Origin: JAZDGX01 sp964482205
GTDB lineage: Bacteria > Eisenbacteria > RBG-16-71-46 > CAIMUX01 > WJJG01
Reading direction: 5' to 3'
DNA: 64,000 nucleotides
Assembly: GCA_964482205.1 (NCBI GenBank)
Contig: CAYZWI010000007.1
Span: 62,001 to 126,000 of the forward strand
Below, one piece after another: positions 35,505-43,624 of the stretch. The first letter of the stretch is position 1, and the number at the start of each line of letters is the position of its first letter. Under the pieces are notes generated by a model. It ran no database searches, was not told where the DNA came from, and saw nothing but the letters and a program-made list of their open reading frames with translations. The position numbers were made by a program, and so were the translations under genes.

Positions 35505-36639
35505 CGCGCCGCGCGACTCGTCCGCTCGAAAAGGACGCGCGGCTCGCCCGCGCGCGTTCATCGGCGTCGAAGCGGGCGAGAGAATGCTGCGCCTCGTTCA
35601 AGCGGAGGGCGAGGCCTGGCGCACGATCGCCTTGCCGGTTTCGACGATCGCCACCCCGGAAGGCGCCGCCGCGGAACGGGCGCGCCTGCGCGCGGCGGGC
35701 TTCGGGAAAGGCCTGGGCGTCTGCGCGCTCAGCTCGCCCACGCTCGATGTCTTCCCGCTGGCGATCGAGACGCGCAGCGGCGGATCGCTCGAAGCCCAGA
35801 TCGTGGCCCGGGCGCGCGAGCAACTCAGCTATCCGATCGCGGACGCGGTCGTCGACTACGCGCTCCTGCCCGAATCCGCCCGCCGGCCGGGAGGCGATGG
35901 CGCGAGCGTGCTCGTCTTCGCGGCCCCCCGCCAACTCGTCACCGGGATCATCCGGCGGCTCGAGGGGCTGAGGGTCACGGTCGAGCGCGTGCTGACGCCC
36001 GCCTGCGCGCTCGCCGCCCGCATGCCGGCCACGGGCGGGCGCCGCACGCTCGCGATCAGCTCCGGCGACGAAGCAACGTCGATCGCCGTGCTGCAGGGAC
36101 GCGACGTCCTGCTCGAACGCATCCTGCCGTGGGGATTCGTGCGCCTGACGGAGCGCCTCGCGGAAGAGCTCGGCCTCACCGTGCAGCAATGCCGCACCCT
36201 GCTGCTGCAGCGTGGCGCAGGCTTCGAATCGCCGGCGCAAGCCGCCCACGACGCGATGCCCGCTGCAGTCGAAGGCGCCCCACCATCCGCGATGCTCGCG
36301 ACGACTCGAGCGAAGGACGATCCCGGCAGCGAGCCCGTGGACCGGGCCGTGTCGGAGATCCTCGGGCCGTTGCTGCACGAGCTCACGCAGGAAGCCTCGG
36401 GTTGCCTGGGCTATTGCGATTCGTTCCTGCATCCCGTTCCGGCCGAGCGCGCGGTGGTCGTCGGCCCGCTGGCCGCGTGGCCCGCCTTCGGCGCGATTGT
36501 CGAGCACGATCTCGGGCTGGCGATGCGCAACGAACACGCGGAGTGCGCCGATACGAACAGGGAGAAGGTGAACGGCGAGTACCAGGTGGCCGCCTGTTGC
36601 GCGTCATGGACGGCCCACGCGCGGGGAGACGGACGATGA
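35485..36639 (+). CDS. pilM: PilM/GspL-like actin-fold assembly protein
   Basis: The product has 384 residues with no membrane helix. The N-terminal section has AFIGVEAGERMLRLVQAEG (strand and turn of the actin-like fold), and the second half has RTLAISSGDEATSIAVLQGRDVLLERILPWGF. A C-terminal part follows (ERAVVVGPLAAWPAFGAIVEHDLGL). PilM binds the N-terminal tail of PilN at the inner face of the membrane; the PilN-like gene follows with an ATGA overlap. Conservation of nucleotide-binding residues looks weak. The ATG has GGAGGG close upstream and overlaps the previous gene by 20 nt. Confidence 0.78.
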   Translation: MSISTASAPRDSSARKGRAARPRAFIGVEAGERMLRLVQAEGEAWRTIALPVSTIATPEGAAAERARLRAAGFGKGLGVCALSSPTLDVFPLAIETRSGGSLEAQIVARAREQLSYPIADAVVDYALLPESARRPGGDGASVLVFAAPRQLVTGIIRRLEGLRVTVERVLTPACALAARMPATGGRRTLAISSGDEATSIAVLQGRDVLLERILPWGFVRLTERLAEELGLTVQQCRTLLLQRGAGFESPAQAAHDAMPAAVEGAPPSAMLATTRAKDDPGSEPVDRAVSEILGPLLHELTQEASGCLGYCDSFLHPVPAERAVVVGPLAAWPAFGAIVEHDLGLAMRNEHAECADTNREKVNGEYQVAACCASWTAHARGDGR

Positions 36640-37238
36640 CGATGATCAACCTGATTCCCGCGGAGATTGCGAACGCGAGGGCGGGACGGGCAGCCCTGCG
36701 CGCCTGGGGCTTGCGCCTCGCGTGCGCGCTTGCGGTTCTGGTCCTCGCCCACGCGGGCCTCGCGCGTCTGGCCGCGGGCAAGGGACGCGAGTACCGCTTG
36801 CTCGACAACCAATGCTCGGTGTTGAAGGGCGAATTGCGCTCGGCCGAGTCCTTGTTCTCCCAACGGGAGGCGTTGCAGGCGCGCTGCGATGCGATCGGCG
36901 CGATTCGCTTGCGCCAGCCGACCGGCGCTCTGCTGCGCCTGCTGGCCCGCGCGCTCACGCCGACGAGCTCGCTCACCTATCTCTCGATCGAGCGCTGTCC
37001 GCCGCTGCCTTCGCCCGCCGATGCGCGCGCCGGCGAGTGCGCCGGGCAAGTGCGCATGCGCGGCCGAGCGGCCGGTCACAGCGATGTGGGCGAGATCATT
37101 CGCGGCCTGGAAGAGTCGCGGCAATTCGCGTCGGTCGCGCTGATCGGCATTCACGAACCGCCCCCACCGGACGATCCGGAAGCGCCTCGCCGGCCAGGAG
37201 TGGAATTCGAAGTGTTGTGCGGCTTGGGAAGCGATTGA
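36636..37238 (+). CDS. pilN: PilN-like assembly protein
   Basis: The product has 200 residues. The N-terminus MTMINLIPAEI carries the INLIP motif that docks into PilM. One membrane helix is near 24-45 (LRLACALAVLVLAHAGLARL), then a coiled coil (YRLLDNQCSVLKGELRSAESLFSQRE) and a small alpha/beta domain (LTYLSIERC, then IIRGLEESRQFASVALIGI). It is inner membrane with the bulk periplasmic. The start overlaps the pilM stop as ATGA. The late segment HEPPPPDDPEAPRRPG is a flexible loop. Confidence 0.85.
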   Translation: MTMINLIPAEIANARAGRAALRAWGLRLACALAVLVLAHAGLARLAAGKGREYRLLDNQCSVLKGELRSAESLFSQREALQARCDAIGAIRLRQPTGALLRLLARALTPTSSLTYLSIERCPPLPSPADARAGECAGQVRMRGRAAGHSDVGEIIRGLEESRQFASVALIGIHEPPPPDDPEAPRRPGVEFEVLCGLGSD

Positions 37239-37323
37239 TGGCGACGCATCCGGGCGGGGAGCCCTTCGAGGTTCACTCGCTCGAGCCATCCGCGTCGGTC
37301 TAGGAGGCAAGCAGGATACGAGC

Positions 37324-37860
37324 ATGGACCCGCGGCGAATCCAAACGATCGGACGATGGACGCTCACCGTGTGCGCGTCGGCGTTCGTGCTGCTTCTCAT
37401 CCAGCAGGGCGCGCGGCCGCTGTGGAACGCGCGGCGCGACCTGGGGGAGATCCGCGCAGCGGCGATGACCTATACGCAGGCGCGCGAGCTGCTCGATCAG
37501 GTGTCCACCCAGGTGCGCGATCTCGAAGCCAGAATCGAGGCGAGCGAGCAGGCCTTGCCTCGCGATCCCGAGCTCGACCGGTTCCTCGAGCGTCTCGAGG
37601 CCTCCGCCCGCCGCACGCATGTGCGGGTGGAGCTTCTCGCGCCGGGCGCGATCACCGAGCGCGGACTCTTCCGCGAGCAGCCGGTCGATGTCCGCGTGAC
37701 CGGATCGTTTCCGCAGATCTATGCCTTGCTCGATCGTCTCGAGCATTCCGACCAGCTTTCACGAGTCGAAGAGTTGAGAATCGCGGGCATCGAGGGAGAA
37801 GGCCGCTGCGCGGCCGACATCCGCCTGGCGCTCTACTTCGCGCCGCGCGAGGAGTCATGA
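37324..37860 (+). CDS. pilO: PilO/GspM-like assembly protein
   Basis: The product has 178 residues. One N-terminal helix is near 11-30 (WTLTVCASAFVLLLIQQGA), then a coiled coil (YTQARELLDQVSTQVRDLEARIEASEQALPRD) and a ferredoxin-like domain (VDVRVTGSFPQIYALLDRLEHSDQLSRVEELRI), the typical PilO layout. PilN and PilO form a periplasmic dimer linking the cytoplasmic ring to the secretin. An 85-nt gap separates it from pilN, and it overlaps the next gene as ATGA. Confidence 0.82.
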   Translation: MDPRRIQTIGRWTLTVCASAFVLLLIQQGARPLWNARRDLGEIRAAAMTYTQARELLDQVSTQVRDLEARIEASEQALPRDPELDRFLERLEASARRTHVRVELLAPGAITERGLFREQPVDVRVTGSFPQIYALLDRLEHSDQLSRVEELRIAGIEGEGRCAADIRLALYFAPREES

Positions 37861-38495
37861 CGATGGGCGGCGCCTGGAAGGAAAAGCTCGGACCGAAGCA
37901 AGCCTTGCCGCTGGCGGGAACCGCGATCGTGCTTCTCGGCGTCGTCGGACTGCCGATGCTCGAGCGCAAAGCGCCCGGGCAGGACCCCTCCGCGGAAGCG
38001 CAATCCGCCTACGAACTGGTGCGCGCGCGCCTGGGCGCTTTCGAACAGGAGGCCGAGGCGGCAGACCCCGAACAGGCAAGCGCCGGCAAGGGGCGCGGAT
38101 CGAACGACAGCATGGAACCCGACGAAGTCCTGTCCCGCGATCTCTTTTCCTACGAACGGTTCGTCCCGCGGACGGACGCTGCGCCGCGCCCCGTGCGCCC
38201 GGCCGCGGTCATGCCGCCCTCGGCCGGGTCTTCCGTCTCCTCTTCGCCAGCCGCCGATTCGGAAGCCGGGCGATCCGAAGCCGGGGCATCGGAAGCCGCG
38301 TCGGCGAACGCGGCCGCCTCGGGCATGCCCGCGCTCTCGGGAATCCTGATCGACGGGCGTTCGCGCCGGGCCGTGATTTCGGGAAAAGTGGTCGCGGTCG
38401 GCGATGAAGTGGACGGTTATCGCGTGCTGGCGATCGAGTCCGCCCGCGTGCGTCTCGGACGCGGGCAGGAAACGATCACGCTGGAAGTGAAGTAA
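37857..38495 (+). CDS. PilP/GspC-like periplasmic linker protein
   Basis: The product has 212 residues. One N-terminal helix (ALPLAGTAIVLLGVVGLPML), a long polar A/E-rich region with a low-complexity stretch near 118-150 (SVSSSPAADSEAGRSEAG), and a C-terminal homology-region-like domain (LSGILIDGRSRRAVISGKVVAVGDEVDGYRVLAIE, then GQETITLEV). That last domain resembles the GspC/PilP HR domain that touches the secretin N0 region. The start overlaps pilO by 4 nt (ATGA). Whether it is C- or P-type cannot be settled by eye. Confidence 0.75.
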   Translation: MTMGGAWKEKLGPKQALPLAGTAIVLLGVVGLPMLERKAPGQDPSAEAQSAYELVRARLGAFEQEAEAADPEQASAGKGRGSNDSMEPDEVLSRDLFSYERFVPRTDAAPRPVRPAAVMPPSAGSSVSSSPAADSEAGRSEAGASEAASANAAASGMPALSGILIDGRSRRAVISGKVVAVGDEVDGYRVLAIESARVRLGRGQETITLEVK

Positions 38496-38505
38496 GGAAC
38501 GCGCC

Positions 38506-39882
38506 ATGAGCACGAAGACGCTTCGCAAGGACGAGAGAACGATGCACGGATTCTTCGGGCACCATCCAAGCGGAAGGAAACGGCATCTGTTCGCGAGACG
38601 CGCATGCCCGAAGGCGGCGGCTCTTCGCGCGGCCGTTTTGCTGCCCATCGTTTGCGCCTGTCTTGCGGGACTCGCTCGCGGCCAGGAGCGGCGCCCGAGC
38701 CAAGCGGAGCCATCGCCGGAAACGCGGCTCGTCAGCCTCTCGGCGGAGAACATGGAGGTTCGGGACGTGCTCTCCATGCTCGCCGGCTCGCGTCCGCTCA
38801 ATCTGGTGTGCGGAGATGAAGTCCAGGGACGCGTCTCCATCGAACTTCACGATGTGCCGTTCGAAGACGCCCTGCAGGCGGTCGTCGCGATGGCGGGCTT
38901 CGAAGTCACCCGCCGCGGAGACATCCACTTCGTGCGGCGCGATCCTTCCGGGGATCCGCGCGAAGCGCTGGTGCGCGAGTTGCGCACCTATCGTCTCGAT
39001 TACGCCCAGACCGAGGAGTTGCTGCCGACCGTGCAGGCGCATCTCTCCCCGCTCGGAGAAGCGATCGGATACGAGCCGCTGCGCACGCTCGTCGTCGAGG
39101 ACCGTCCGGAAGTGCTCGATCGTCTGGATGGTTTGATCGCGGCGCTCGATGTCGCCCCGCGCCAGGTGCTCATCGAAGCCCAGATCATCGAAGTGCGTCT
39201 CTCCGATGACATGAGCGTCGGCATCGACTGGTCGCTGGTCTTCTCGGAAGGCGCCGGCAGCGGAACGGCGGACGGACAGGGCTTCGGAGCGCCCGCCTCG
39301 AGCGGGGCCGAAGGGTTCTTCGTCTCGTGGGAAGAAGGCGACTTCTCCGCGGTGCTGCAGAGTCTCGAAGGAGTTGAGGAAACCCGCACCCTCTCGGCCC
39401 CCCGTTTGCTTGCCACGGACGGATCGGAGGCGGAAATCATCATCGGCGATCAACTCGGATTCAACGTCGTGACGGTCGTCGACAACACCGTGATGCAATC
39501 GGTCGAGTTCCTCGACACCGGAGCGCAGCTGCGCATCACGCCCACGATCACCGGCGACGGTTATGTTCTCATGAAGCTCCATCCCGAGCTCTCCGATGGC
39601 GCGATCGACAAGGGCTTGCCTTCCAAGAACACTTCGCAGGTGTCGACCGAGGTGCTCGTGAAGGATGGGCACACGCTGCTCATCGGCGGGCTGATCCGGG
39701 AACGCGACGAGGAGACCCGGCGAGGCATTCCCTTGCTGGTGCGCATTCCGGTTCTGGGCGCCCTGTTCGGACGCACCACCCGCGTCCGCCAGACGAGCGA
39801 GCTCGTGACGCTGATCACGCCCCACATTCTCCAGCCGGGCGAGGACCTCGCTTATCGCGGCAAGGGGTTGGTGAGCTGGTGA
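38506..39882 (+). CDS. Outer-membrane secretin, GspD/PilQ family (short form)
   Basis: Forms the outer-membrane gate of the machine. 458 residues, shorter than GspD (about 650) and PilQ (about 700). A signal segment is near 39-58 (ALRAAVLLPIVCACLAGLA). An STN/N0-like domain is near 72-145 (VSLSAENMEVRDVLSMLA), one N1 domain near 158-225 (TYRLDYAQTEELLPTVQAHL) and the secretin domain near 225-450 (VLIEAQIIEVRLSDD, TRTLSAPRLLATDGSEAEI, QLRITPTIT, GHTLLIGGLIRERD, VPVLG-type and LVTLITPHI motifs). There is no AMIN domain and only one N1 repeat. It is the last gene of the block. Confidence 0.9.
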   Translation: MSTKTLRKDERTMHGFFGHHPSGRKRHLFARRACPKAAALRAAVLLPIVCACLAGLARGQERRPSQAEPSPETRLVSLSAENMEVRDVLSMLAGSRPLNLVCGDEVQGRVSIELHDVPFEDALQAVVAMAGFEVTRRGDIHFVRRDPSGDPREALVRELRTYRLDYAQTEELLPTVQAHLSPLGEAIGYEPLRTLVVEDRPEVLDRLDGLIAALDVAPRQVLIEAQIIEVRLSDDMSVGIDWSLVFSEGAGSGTADGQGFGAPASSGAEGFFVSWEEGDFSAVLQSLEGVEETRTLSAPRLLATDGSEAEIIIGDQLGFNVVTVVDNTVMQSVEFLDTGAQLRITPTITGDGYVLMKLHPELSDGAIDKGLPSKNTSQVSTEVLVKDGHTLLIGGLIRERDEETRRGIPLLVRIPVLGALFGRTTRVRQTSELVTLITPHILQPGEDLAYRGKGLVSW

Positions 39883-40036
39883 GGGATTCGAGGCTCACCA
39901 TCGCCCGCATCTCCGTGCGCGATCGAGAGCCGTAGCTCGAACGCAACGCATGCGTACGCGTCGCGCGCTCACATTGCACCCCATGCGCAACGGATCGCGT
40001 TCCACTTCGCTCGAAGAATGAGGCATGCGCCGATGA

Positions 40037-40204
40037 GGTCGCCGGGACCGGAAGGCTTCCCGGCGGGGCGTACGCGAGGCGTGAACGCCCCGGCTTTCAG
40101 GAGCTACATCCGTTCAACACGCCGAGCGTACGAGGCGCGCGCCCCCTGCGCGAACTGTCTTAGGCGCGCGCCGTCCCCGCGGAAGCCTTCCGGTCCCGGC
40201 GACC
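40037..40204. repeat. 168-nt inverted-repeat element with inner hairpins
   Basis: A perfect 24-bp inverted repeat has arms at 40037-40060 and 40181-40204. Between the arms a stem of GGGGCGT/ACGCCCC lies at 40065-40091, and two identical palindromes GGCGCGCGCC lie at 40134-40143 and 40163-40172 that can pair with each other. The whole could fold as a multi-branched cruciform. It sits in the 348-nt convergent gap between the secretin and the TGS GTPase, where no coding frame is supported. No target-site duplication is visible at the ends. It may be a bidirectional terminator, a MITE-like remnant or a structured RNA. Confidence 0.6.
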
Positions 40205-40230
40205 GCACCCGAGCGCGTTGCCGCGTGACT

Positions 40231-41214
40231 TCAGCGCGCGTGGATCTCGATCACGTCGCCATCGGCGATGATGTGATCGCGCGGTGCCGAGATGCCTTCG
40301 TGCTTGCCGGATCCCCACAGGCGCACGAACTTGACCTTGTCGGCGATGTCCTTGTGAATCGCGCGGGCGACATCGATCACCGTCGAGCCCGCGGGCATCA
40401 CGAACGGGGCGTCCTTGACGAAGGCCTTCCCCGGCTTTTTGGTGTACACGCGCACCACGCGCAGTTCGCGAAAGAGCAGCCCCGGCAGACGGTCCAATCC
40501 CAGGCCGTTGGCAGAACAGGGCAGGATGTGAAACCCGGGCGCATATTCCGCCAGCTCGCCGGGCATCCTGGGGTCCGCGATGTCCATCTTGTTGGCGACG
40601 ATCAACGCCTGTTTCTCGACCACCGAAAGGCTGCCGACATTGCGATCCACCGGATGGGGGACGACTTTGATCAAGTGCTCCTCGAAGAGCGCGAAGGCCT
40701 CGACCAGCTCCGCGGCCGGATCGGGAGTGCTCGCGTCGATCACGAGCAGGATGCGATCGCCGATGCGATAGGCGTTGTAGAAGCCGGGCTCGGTGAAGTC
40801 GCGCGAGAGGGGCGGCATATCGACGAGCTGAATCTGGACATCCTCGAACTGCAGCATGCCGGGCTGGGGCTGCAGGGTCGTGAAGGGATACTCGCCGATC
40901 TGCGGCGTCGCCTTCGTCAGGCGCCCGAGCAGGCTCGACTTCCCGCTGTTCGGCGCGCCCGCGAGAAAGACCTGCGCGATCCCTTCGCGCGGAACATGGA
41001 ACTGATCGCGCGTCCCGCGCTTGGCGCGCTGCTGGGTCATCTCCTCGAGTTTCGAGATGCGCCGCTTGAGATCGCCCTGCAGGCGGTCGGTGCCTTTGTG
41101 CTTGGGGATGACGGCGAGCATCTCACGCAGGATGGCGAGCTTCTCCTGCGGGTCCTTCGCTTCCCGCAGGCGAGTGTCCAAGCGCAAGTATTCGGGAGTC
41201 AGATTCGCGGGCAT
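40231..41214 (-). CDS. DRG/Obg-like GTPase with C-terminal TGS domain
   Basis: The product has 327 residues from the ATG at 41214. An N-terminal helical hairpin (LRLDTRLREAKDPQEKLAILREMLAVI) precedes the G domain: G1 GAPNSGKSS, G3 VDMPPLS (Pro for the usual Gly), and G4 NKMD. A TGS domain closes the protein (VYTKKPGKAFVKDAPFVMPAGSTVIDVARAIHKDI, then GDVIEIH). The layout matches DRG/Rbg-type ribosome-associated GTPases rather than ObgE or YchF. The frame stays open upstream to 41385, but that extension lacks family features. A promoter and a leader hairpin lie upstream. Confidence 0.85.
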   Translation of the reverse strand: MPANLTPEYLRLDTRLREAKDPQEKLAILREMLAVIPKHKGTDRLQGDLKRRISKLEEMTQQRAKRGTRDQFHVPREGIAQVFLAGAPNSGKSSLLGRLTKATPQIGEYPFTTLQPQPGMLQFEDVQIQLVDMPPLSRDFTEPGFYNAYRIGDRILLVIDASTPDPAAELVEAFALFEEHLIKVVPHPVDRNVGSLSVVEKQALIVANKMDIADPRMPGELAEYAPGFHILPCSANGLGLDRLPGLLFRELRVVRVYTKKPGKAFVKDAPFVMPAGSTVIDVARAIHKDIADKVKFVRLWGSGKHEGISAPRDHIIADGDVIEIHAR

Positions 41215-41359
41215 CCGTTCCGTCGCGGCGCGAGACGCCGCCTCCTTGCGCCTCTCGCGGGCGCGCACCGTCCCACCGGAACCGCTCGCTTCCGGGCGAC
41301 CGCGCAAACCGCCGCAGGGAATGCAATCAGGATGAGCGCCCGAAACGGCCGTCAAGGAA

Positions 41360-41391
41360 ACCCCCGTGACGAATTGCACCGCCACGGGGGT
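41360..41391 (-). promoter_or_regulatory. Leader hairpin upstream of the TGS GTPase gene
   Basis: ACCCCCGTG (41360-41368) pairs perfectly with CACGGGGGT (41383-41391) around a 14-nt loop. On the minus strand the stem is followed by TTTCCTT, so it resembles a terminator or attenuator. It lies between the proposed promoter near 41531-41561 and the ATG at 41214. It could also end transcripts arriving from the barrel-protein gene. Confidence 0.45.
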
Positions 41392-41530
41392 GTGCGAGCT
41401 AGCAGTGGTCTTTCAGAAGCAGTGCGGCCGCAAGGGACCGCGAGAGGACCATGCTCAAGGACCCTCGACCCGGAACACGACCTCCCTGAATGACCGTACC
41501 CCCCACCGCTGGCTCGATTACAGCGAAGGT

Positions 41531-41561
41531 ATTGTACCATGGATGACCGGCCGCTTGTCAA
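41531..41561 (-). promoter_or_regulatory. Extended -10 promoter for the TGS GTPase gene
   Basis: On the minus strand TTGACA (41561-41556) is followed after 19 nt by TGGTACAAT, an extended -10 with hexamer TACAAT at 41536-41531. The spacer is 2 nt longer than ideal, which the extended -10 can offset. It lies in an AT-richer patch of the gap 41215-41653 and predicts a leader of about 310 nt. Confidence 0.5.
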
Positions 41562-41653
41562 TGCGTCCAGTATATGTGAAAGGGCGGGCATGGGTTGGGC
41601 CGCGTGCGCGAAGGCGGGCCTGGTGCTGAACGAGCAAAGGAATCGAGAAGGCG

Positions 41654-43510
41654 CTAGAAGGCCTGGCCGGTGCCGATGGAGAGGATCCAGTCGTCCTCGT
41701 CTTCTCCGCCCGCGATCGGATGCGCGATGTCGAAGCGCGTAACGAGGGTGCCGCTCGCCCGGCGGCTATGCAGGCGCAGCCCAACTCCCGCCGAGAGCCG
41801 GCCGTGCGCGTCGCGCGCCTGGCCCTCTCTCCAGGCGGTGCCGGCATCGACGAATCCCGCCAGGCCGATCGACAAGAGCCCCATCCAGTCGCGCACGAGA
41901 AGGATTCGGTCTTCGAGATTCGCGACGGCCGCGTGGTCTCCCCAATACCGATACGCCTCGAACCCGCGCAAACCGTGCTCGGCTCCCAGCGTGATCGCGT
42001 CCTGGGGAGCGAGATCTTGCGAGAACCATCCGCGCAGGCCGGCGGCCAGCGTGTGACGCGCCGCGAGACGATGAAGGTAGCGGCCCTGCAAAGCGAGTTG
42101 AGCGTCCGACAGGCGGCCGTCGATCACCTGGCCGGACCCGCTCGCGTACGCGACGAGGAGCCGGTCGGGCCCGAGGGCGAGCCCCTGCTGTCCATCCAGC
42201 GTGAGGAAGGCGCCTTCTCGCCTTGCTCCCCAGGCGCGGGCCGAAAAGCCCGCCTGCAGCGCGATCGCCGTGCCGAGATCGAAATCCTCCGTCAATCCCA
42301 GAGCATCCATGCAATCGTGCTGGCGGAAGCGTTCCCTCAAGTAGTCGACGGCGATTCCTGCGGCCCGGATATCGCGCCTCTGCAGCGGGCGCAGCGCTTC
42401 CGGAAGAAGCCTCTCGCTTTCGACCTCCGGATCGCGCCCGTCGTCTCTCCAGACGAAGCGTTGGCGAACGAGATGCACGAAGGGGCCGAGCCGCCACGCT
42501 TCTTCCTCCGCACCGCCGATTCTCCGCAGCCACTTGGCGGCAAGTTCGCGACTGTCGGCATCCCATTCCGGGCCCTCCAAACCGCCGCGATGATCCACCC
42601 AGCGTCCATCCAGGCGCTTGCCCGCGATGCCCGCCCCCCACGCCGACGCCGGTTTCTCGAAGGGCCGGTCGAGATAGGCTGCGAGAATCGTCCGTTCCGA
42701 TCCGAAGTTTACTTCCCACCCGAGCCGCGCGCGCGATCCGAGCAGCTGAGGATCGCGATAGCCGAGTCCCCAGAAGCGGTCGCGCTCATCTTCGCCCGCG
42801 CGGGCCATGATTTCCTTGCCCAACCCGAGCAGGTTCATCTCGCGAATGCACAGCGACCATTCGAGCAGCCCGCCCGTGCGATGGAAACTGAGCTCCGGCC
42901 GGGTGCTCCAGGAATCGCGCGTGCGCACGAGCACATCGATCGCCTGCGCGTCGCCCTGCACGCGCATGTCGACTTCCGCGCTCAGGAAGGGCTGCCCGCG
43001 CAGCCGGCGCAGGGCGCGGGCGAGTTCGGTGACGGTGAGCGAATCGCCCGGCCCGAAGAAGAGCGCCCGGCGAATGATCGCCTCGCGGGTCGTCGTATGC
43101 AGGGAGTTGGCCAGGCGTCCGTAGAAGCCCGCCTGTTCGAGATCCTCGGGAGAGAAGATGTTGTCGCGCACGATCGTGACCGAGCGAACGGGAATCGGCG
43201 CGTCGGCGGCGGGCCAATTCGGAAAATACGCGCGGGCGCTCGCGCTCTCGTTCGCGTCGCCCTCGCTCTGCTCAAGCGTTTGCGCCGAGACCACGCATGC
43301 GAACGGACCGTTGGGGAGCAGGTCCGGCGTGACCGCCAACGGCAGCCACGCGGCCGAGAGGATCGTGAGGCGCACCGCCCTTCGCGCGCCCCCGCGCCAG
43401 GCCGCGAGCATCCGCGGGCGCGCGGGCGGCCGCAGCCGCATCCGCGGCCGTTCCGCCCCGGTCACGAGCCCCGGATCTTCCAGCCTGCCCGTCAATCCCG
43501 AATCTTCCAA
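41654..43510 (-). CDS. Outer-membrane barrel protein, BamA/TamA (Omp85) family
   Basis: Predicted outer-membrane protein of 618 residues. A hydrophobic segment within the first 75 residues (LTILSAAWLPLAVTPDLL) is signal-like. One POTRA-like unit lies near 105-175 (VRSVTIVRDNIFSPEDLE, LARALRRLRGQPFLSAEVDMRV). A long beta-rich region follows and ends in a barrel with LRGFEAYRYWGDHAAVANLEDRI, which includes the (V/I)RG(F/Y)-type motif, and a C-terminal aromatic residue. BamA has five POTRA units, so this is a reduced relative, perhaps a surface-protein or lipid-handling factor. The TTG at 43510 has AAGGGG upstream, but starts at 43441 or 43411 place the signal better; the start is uncertain. Confidence 0.8.
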   Translation of the reverse strand: MEDSGLTGRLEDPGLVTGAERPRMRLRPPARPRMLAAWRGGARRAVRLTILSAAWLPLAVTPDLLPNGPFACVVSAQTLEQSEGDANESASARAYFPNWPAADAPIPVRSVTIVRDNIFSPEDLEQAGFYGRLANSLHTTTREAIIRRALFFGPGDSLTVTELARALRRLRGQPFLSAEVDMRVQGDAQAIDVLVRTRDSWSTRPELSFHRTGGLLEWSLCIREMNLLGLGKEIMARAGEDERDRFWGLGYRDPQLLGSRARLGWEVNFGSERTILAAYLDRPFEKPASAWGAGIAGKRLDGRWVDHRGGLEGPEWDADSRELAAKWLRRIGGAEEEAWRLGPFVHLVRQRFVWRDDGRDPEVESERLLPEALRPLQRRDIRAAGIAVDYLRERFRQHDCMDALGLTEDFDLGTAIALQAGFSARAWGARREGAFLTLDGQQGLALGPDRLLVAYASGSGQVIDGRLSDAQLALQGRYLHRLAARHTLAAGLRGWFSQDLAPQDAITLGAEHGLRGFEAYRYWGDHAAVANLEDRILLVRDWMGLLSIGLAGFVDAGTAWREGQARDAHGRLSAGVGLRLHSRRASGTLVTRFDIAHPIAGGEDEDDWILSIGTGQAF

Positions 43511-43624
43511 CGGCCGCCCCTTGATGCCTTCGCCCTCCTGCCTCTAGAATGCCGGGGAATCCTGATTCCCGACCCGACCGGAGCGATGGAAGCTTTTCCC
43601 TCTACCCATCGCAAGGGGGAAACG

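Noticed and set aside
39883..40036. Short frames after the secretin gene
   Set aside because: No start with a ribosome site, and composition is that of structured non-coding DNA.
40037..40204. Inverted-repeat element as an integron attC site
   Set aside because: The outer ends lack the attC core pattern GTTRRRY/RYYYAAC, and no integrase or cassette array is nearby.
40037..40204. Inverted-repeat element as a confirmed MITE
   Set aside because: No target-site duplication is visible at either end, and only one copy is in the window. Kept only as a possibility.
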